A DNA stretch of 64,000 nt, from contig NC_037674.1 of the NCBI RefSeq assembly GCF_003255815.1, positions 2,228,753-2,292,752 on the forward strand. Reading direction: 5' to 3'. The DNA is from Theropithecus gelada. Lineage: Eukaryota; Chordata; Mammalia; Primates; Cercopithecidae. The position numbers and the translations under genes were made by a program. This document shows, one piece after another, positions 59,354-64,000 of this stretch. The notes beneath the pieces are model-generated. The model had not been told where the DNA came from, did not search any database, and saw only the letters and a program-made list of their open reading frames with translations. Positions within the stretch are counted from its first letter, which is position 1; the number at the start of each line of letters is the position of its first letter.

Positions 59354-62300
59354 CTGACCAGCATCTCTGCACTGTATTTTATAATGAAGATAGAATAGAT
59401 CAGCTATGTCTGTTTCTGGATCTGTATTCTCTTCATTCACACTTGGGATCACGGTGTGACATGGCATTGTCTTACCTGCCTTACAAAAAATACTAGAGCC
59501 TATTACTACCAAAACCAGAGTCTCAAAAGTGACTACAGCACACATATTTGGTTAAGAGAAAACTCATAAATTTGAGTCCGCGAGCCAGATGGGAACCCAT
59601 AAAAGTCTGTGCTGGCATTAGAAAAACAGTGAAACTCATTTAGTCCATGGACCATCAGCTATCTGAGTTTCTCTGCGCAGCTCTTGGGGGCAACCACCCA
59701 GCTTAACTGATTTATTTAGTTCTGTAGTCTGTCTACGGTTTGAGGTCATATGTAAACCAACCTTAATGAAAACCTCCAGTGAAGGAGAGCTCAGAAAACT
59801 CCAGGCTGTCAGAAAGTGGTTTTGTTATTGTTGTTGTTAACGGTCACTTTCATATTCTGGTATTTTCTGATATTCTGATATTGTTTCAGTCTCCTGACAG
59901 GACATAGGCGGCACATTGAAGAAAAAGCTTAAATGCAACGATAATTTACAATAACACGGGCACAGTAATGGAAAACAGCAAAGAACTGTGAGGAACTTTG
60001 CTGGCACTTTTTCCAGGGCCAGCAGCTGGAAAGAGGGGCACAAAACTTCAGCAAGGAAACTGCTGTTCTAAAAGAAAGACATAAGAAGCTTCCAGAAGAG
60101 AAAGGAAGTCACTGCCACCCCAGGAGCCTGGCATGGAGGGGTCCAGTGGCGTAATACCACTCTCTCCTTGCACCACCCACAAGCCCAGCCCATCCTGGGG
60201 ACAGACGCAGGCTGACGGTGGAGGGTGGGTCTGGAAGGACAAAAGCAGATGGCCCAGCATAGCCCACCACGTTTCTTCGTCAACATCAAGTATTTCTGTG
60301 CTCGTACGAAAAACCAAGGTTCTGTCCCAGGGGAATGACTGAGTCCCATCAGCTACAGGATCATAACAAGGAGATGTCGATTCAGTCATACTTACCTGAA
60401 AGCTACAGCACCTCGAACGGTTCACCCACCCACCTCATCTGCGTGTGGTTCCTGCGGCACGTAAAGCCCTAAGTGGGTGGTCTCAGTTTCACAGCGCCAT
60501 GACTTTGTTCTCTGCTGGAAGCATTTCCCCTTATCACCAGAGCCTCCAAACCTAGTAAAGCCAAGAAAGCAGAGATGGAAGCAATTCCTGATGTGGACGA
60601 TTTGGGGCAAAACTGATATCTCCCCTGATGGCCCCCATGGGTAAGCATTCCACAGAGAGTTTCAAAAAAATACGTTGTACATTGATGTACACCAGAAATA
60701 ATAAAATCATCAGAATTCCCTGTCAGTTGCTGATTCTCTAACAAAAATAATTCCAACCTTGGCCCCTAATGTAACTGAAGATATTTGAAGATAAGTCTTG
60801 TCTTTGTGGATATGATAATATGTGAGAAAATTACTTTCTCCATGATAAACAGGTTATGTGAAAACTCATTAACCTTGACAGGTTTTGAGGAGTTTTTCCA
60901 TTTAAATACCCGTTATGTTTTGATTTGCTGAGTCTTCTGAAGCCTCACTCTTTTGCACTTCCTTTTCTTTAAAGAATAAAAAAAAAAAAAGTTTTAAAAA
61001 AATATTTTTGTTTTTAATTCTTATTTTCATATGTCCCTGGATATCCCACTAATATGTCATACCCCTAAACTTTTGTAGGACTTATTTCTCAGCCTGGGAT
61101 ATGCATGGGTCTAACCAAGTCTGCTTGCTACCTCCTACTTTGAAGATCCAGGTAGTATGATGACATTATTGTAATGGATCAGTGTGAGGTTTTGTGGATA
61201 ATTAGCAAAATCAGAGTCCCTCAAAACAATACACCAAAAGAGAATAGGAGAGCAAACCTGGCCTGGAGTTAAGACCCCAAAGATATACTGCTGCTCTTGT
61301 CACAAGCAAACTGCATAAAACAATTATCTTTGCTGATAAGACTTAGGCGGGGAAACATTAGGTCAATAGCTAAATGGCAGGTACCAGGGACTTCACTGAT
61401 TTACTCCAGCTAGAATATTATATTCTGAGCAGCATCTCTATCTGATTAATTGTCCAGCAGTCCCTGATAACCCTCCAAGATCTTTACAATTTATTGCAGT
61501 AGTCATAAATGAGAGTTACATAGACTATACTGGGAATCACAATACCTTTATTTTTCAAGAGCTTTATGGTGGCATTAATCTCCGAAATTTCCCCTGGAAT
61601 GTGGTATTGCTTTGTTAATAACTTGGAGAGTCGGCATTCAAAGGTCTTTCCTACTAAAATCACATTCATTACACACCAGGAAGCTAATGTGAGAACTCCG
61701 CATGTTACCAAGCATAACGAGTCCCAATTACATTCTGGGCTCAGAAACTTACCTCAAGGTGTGTGTACCATAGGAGCCAGTATGAGTTGAATTCAAGTTA
61801 AGACTGTGTTTCCCTTCTAGGAACTATGGCACATACTCTGAATCATGGACCACACTGACTTTCTGGGGACCTAGAAATTAGCATGTGAATATTTTCCTTT
61901 CCAGTGCACAGTAACTCTGGCAGATAGCAACGAGTCCTTCTGGGGAAGGTACAGAGTCGCATGTGTATGTGTGGCTGTCAGTCAGGGTCATCCTTCAAAA
62001 CAAACAAGCATCTCCCTCAATCAGAGAACTTTCGTTTTGTGAACTGTCCTTGGGTTTAGGAACTGGGCAAAAAAAAAATCTAAAAATCCCTATAGAGCAA
62101 CTCATGTCACGTTTCTGCCTAGTAGACTTAGAGTATTTCTACTTAGAAAGACTCTAGTCAAAGATGCTTTAATTCTTAAGGAATTTATGATCAACTAACC
62201 ACACCACAGGTATGCAGGTCAAAACAGTAATTGTTGAGAGAACACATATGTCCTACAACCCACACCCACCATGACAAGGGTAGAATAAGAACCACAGTGG

Positions 62301-62522
62301 GGTATAACTCAGAGAGCAGCAAGAGGCAGACTCTTTGTGAAGCGGCCCAAAGGGAAGGCCCCAGCGCAGTGATGAGACAAGCCAGGCATCATTGAATAAG
62401 CTGAATCTGAGCTTTCGTATGCACTGTGGATAACCCCGGCAACAACAAACTCCAAACCCAGCCCAACCTATACGTTCACTAATGCAAAACCCATCCTATA
62501 CGCGGGCCTAGGAGAAGACGAC
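59354..62522. other. No gene seen; long unassigned stretch
   Basis: About 3.2 kb without a recognised repeat. Several short frames (for example 60469-60756 minus) show no family or signal. Only small A/T runs stand out, near 60970-61015. Confidence 0.45.
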
Positions 62523-62561
62523 GCAGAAAATGCATTTAGGGAAATCCAACACCCATTCATG
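62523..62561 (+). repeat. 39-base copy of L1 sequence at 63772-63810
   Basis: Identical to 63772-63810 over 39 bases in the same orientation. That source is a diverged L1M ORF2 segment; the copy sits in non-L1 context. Confidence 0.95.
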
Positions 62562-62640
62562 CTTGTCTCAAAGCATGAAAACTATTTACTCAATATCTAA
62601 TTTATTACAAATATATCTGACTTTCAACAGAAAAATTGTA

Positions 62641-64000
62641 GAACAAACAAAAAGGCAAGAGAAAGCATAATTTGAAGAGTCAAAGCAATCAGAACCAAAC
62701 CCAGATATGACACAAATGTAGGAACTATCATACAGGGAAGTTAAAATAACCAAACACAGCTAAGGATGTGAAGAATGCCATCCATAGGTTCTTCATTACA
62801 CTCAACACAGCTGAACAAAGAACTGGGGAGCTTAGAAATGTACAAAGTACAATAAAAACAGCCTAAACTAAAAGGCAAGAAGGAAAAAAAAGAAAAGAAA
62901 AAAAACCCATCCACAAAACTAAAGAGCTGTGTGAATTAATATATAAGTAATTAGAAAATCCAGAAAGAAATAAAAGACTTTAGAGAAGAAATAATTGAAG
63001 AAATAGTGGTTGAAAACTTTCCAAAATCATGCAAACCAGAAAAAAATGGAGTAACATAGTTAAAATGCAGAAAGATTTAAAAAAAAAAAATCCTATCAAC
63101 TCAGAAATATAAGTATATTCTGGTATTATCCTTTAAGAATGAAAAACTATGAAATGACTTAACAACAGAATTTAAGTTACATACAGCTAAAAACTGGTAG
63201 ATTTGAAAACAGGAATAGACAAATCTATAATTACAGTTAGAGACTTCAACACGTCTTTTTCAGTAATTGCTATGACAGTACAAGCAGGCAAAAAAGAGTA
63301 ATGTTAGGTGACCAAAAACATTCATAACCCACCGAACAAAACTGATGTGTAAAGCAACCCCAATAATAGCAGGAAAAACATGAAACATTCACTAAGATAT
63401 ACCATATTCCAGATCAGTACAAAAACAATTAAAAGCATATTTTTAAAAATTAAAAATAAATCTGAAAGAATAAAAACCATAAAAAAGGCTGTGTACCATA
63501 TCAAATAAAATAAAAAGCAATAACAGAAGATATCTGAAAAATTCTTAAATATTTGGAAATGTAAAAACGCTTATCAATAACTCCTTGGTCAAAAGGAAAT
63601 CTCAGGAGAAACTTTAAAATACTTTGAACTAGAAGAGAATGAAGAGAAAAACCTTCAACAAAATATTAGTAAGTTGGACTTAACAAAGTGTAAAACAAAT
63701 TATATGTCATGACCAAGTGATATTTATTCCAGGTATGCAATCTGAAATATCATATGATTGTCTCAAGAGATGCAGAAAATGCATTTAGGGAAATCCAACA
63801 CCCATTCATGACAAGAACAACAGAGTAGAAATATTGAGGAACTTTCTCAAATTGAAAAAATACATCTAAAAAAATTCTACAGTTAACATCACACTTAATG
63901 GTGAGAATATATAGATGCTTTACTATTAAGATCAGAATAAAAGAAAGAATGTCTCCTCTAATTACTCCTATTCAACATAGTACTGCAAGTCCTAGTTAAT
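62641..64000 (+). mobile_element. L1M, continues beyond the window
   Basis: ORF1-like wording near 62690-63020, then diverged ORF2 wording ending with 'attcaacatagtactgcaag'. Too damaged for any frame. An A/G-rich low-complexity patch lies at 62880-62910. Confidence 0.75.

Noticed and set aside
1..64000. CRISPR array, tRNA, rRNA or operon-like organisation
   Set aside because: No regularly spaced direct repeats, no cloverleaf or rRNA words seen; all clusters of repeats are eukaryotic transposons or simple tracts.
1..64000. An undescribed multi-gene system
   Set aside because: No set of intact, non-repeat reading frames exists in the window; the unusual content is structural.

Overview
The window reads as primate, most likely human, genomic DNA. 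It holds many Alu elements including AluJ, AluS and AluY types, an L1PA-type L1 3' end, MaLR LTRs (THE1/MST and MLT1 types), MIR, L2 and hAT-Charlie fragments, and a retrocopy of the primate-specific BC200 RNA. I find no credible protein-coding gene: every long reading frame lies in a repeat, runs antisense through one, or shows no recognisable protein. There is no rRNA, tRNA or CRISPR signal. The stretch is best described as intergenic or deep intronic DNA. Family names come from recognising consensus motifs by eye, so subfamily calls and edges are approximate.

Layout. 0-3.4 kb: the 5' half of a minus-strand L1, then a MaLR LTR. 3.4-11.3 kb: L1M, AluJ, MER5A-like and L2 remnants and an ERV1-type LTR split by an AluY. 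11.3-17 kb: a repeat-poor interval, then an AluS and an AluY. 17-20 kb: LTR, L1M, hAT, MLT1 and L1PA pieces. 20-25 kb: LTR-derived DNA, a scrambled Alu/LTR mosaic and an L1 with an inverted 5' part. 25-31.4 kb: MIR, MaLR and L2 remnants, a 569-base inverted repeat whose arms are about 3 kb apart, and between the arms an ERV1-type solo LTR next to an AluS with a triplet tail. 31.4-41.8 kb: a minus-strand L1M, the BC200 retrocopy, an ERVL-type LTR and a plus-strand L1 with a decayed ORF2. 44.4-52 kb: an L1M that received a MaLR LTR, which received a younger L1, which received three Alus. 52-62 kb: L2, MIR and Alu elements with several short local duplications. 62.6 kb to the end: a plus-strand L1M running out of the window.

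Nothing here works together as a gene system. The notable content is genome architecture: nested insertions with target-site duplications that order the events, the BC200 pseudogene, and several local copy events (inverted arms, a 44-base tandem duplication, a 39-base identical direct copy and an LTR piece embedded in an Alu) that suggest replication slippage or template switching.
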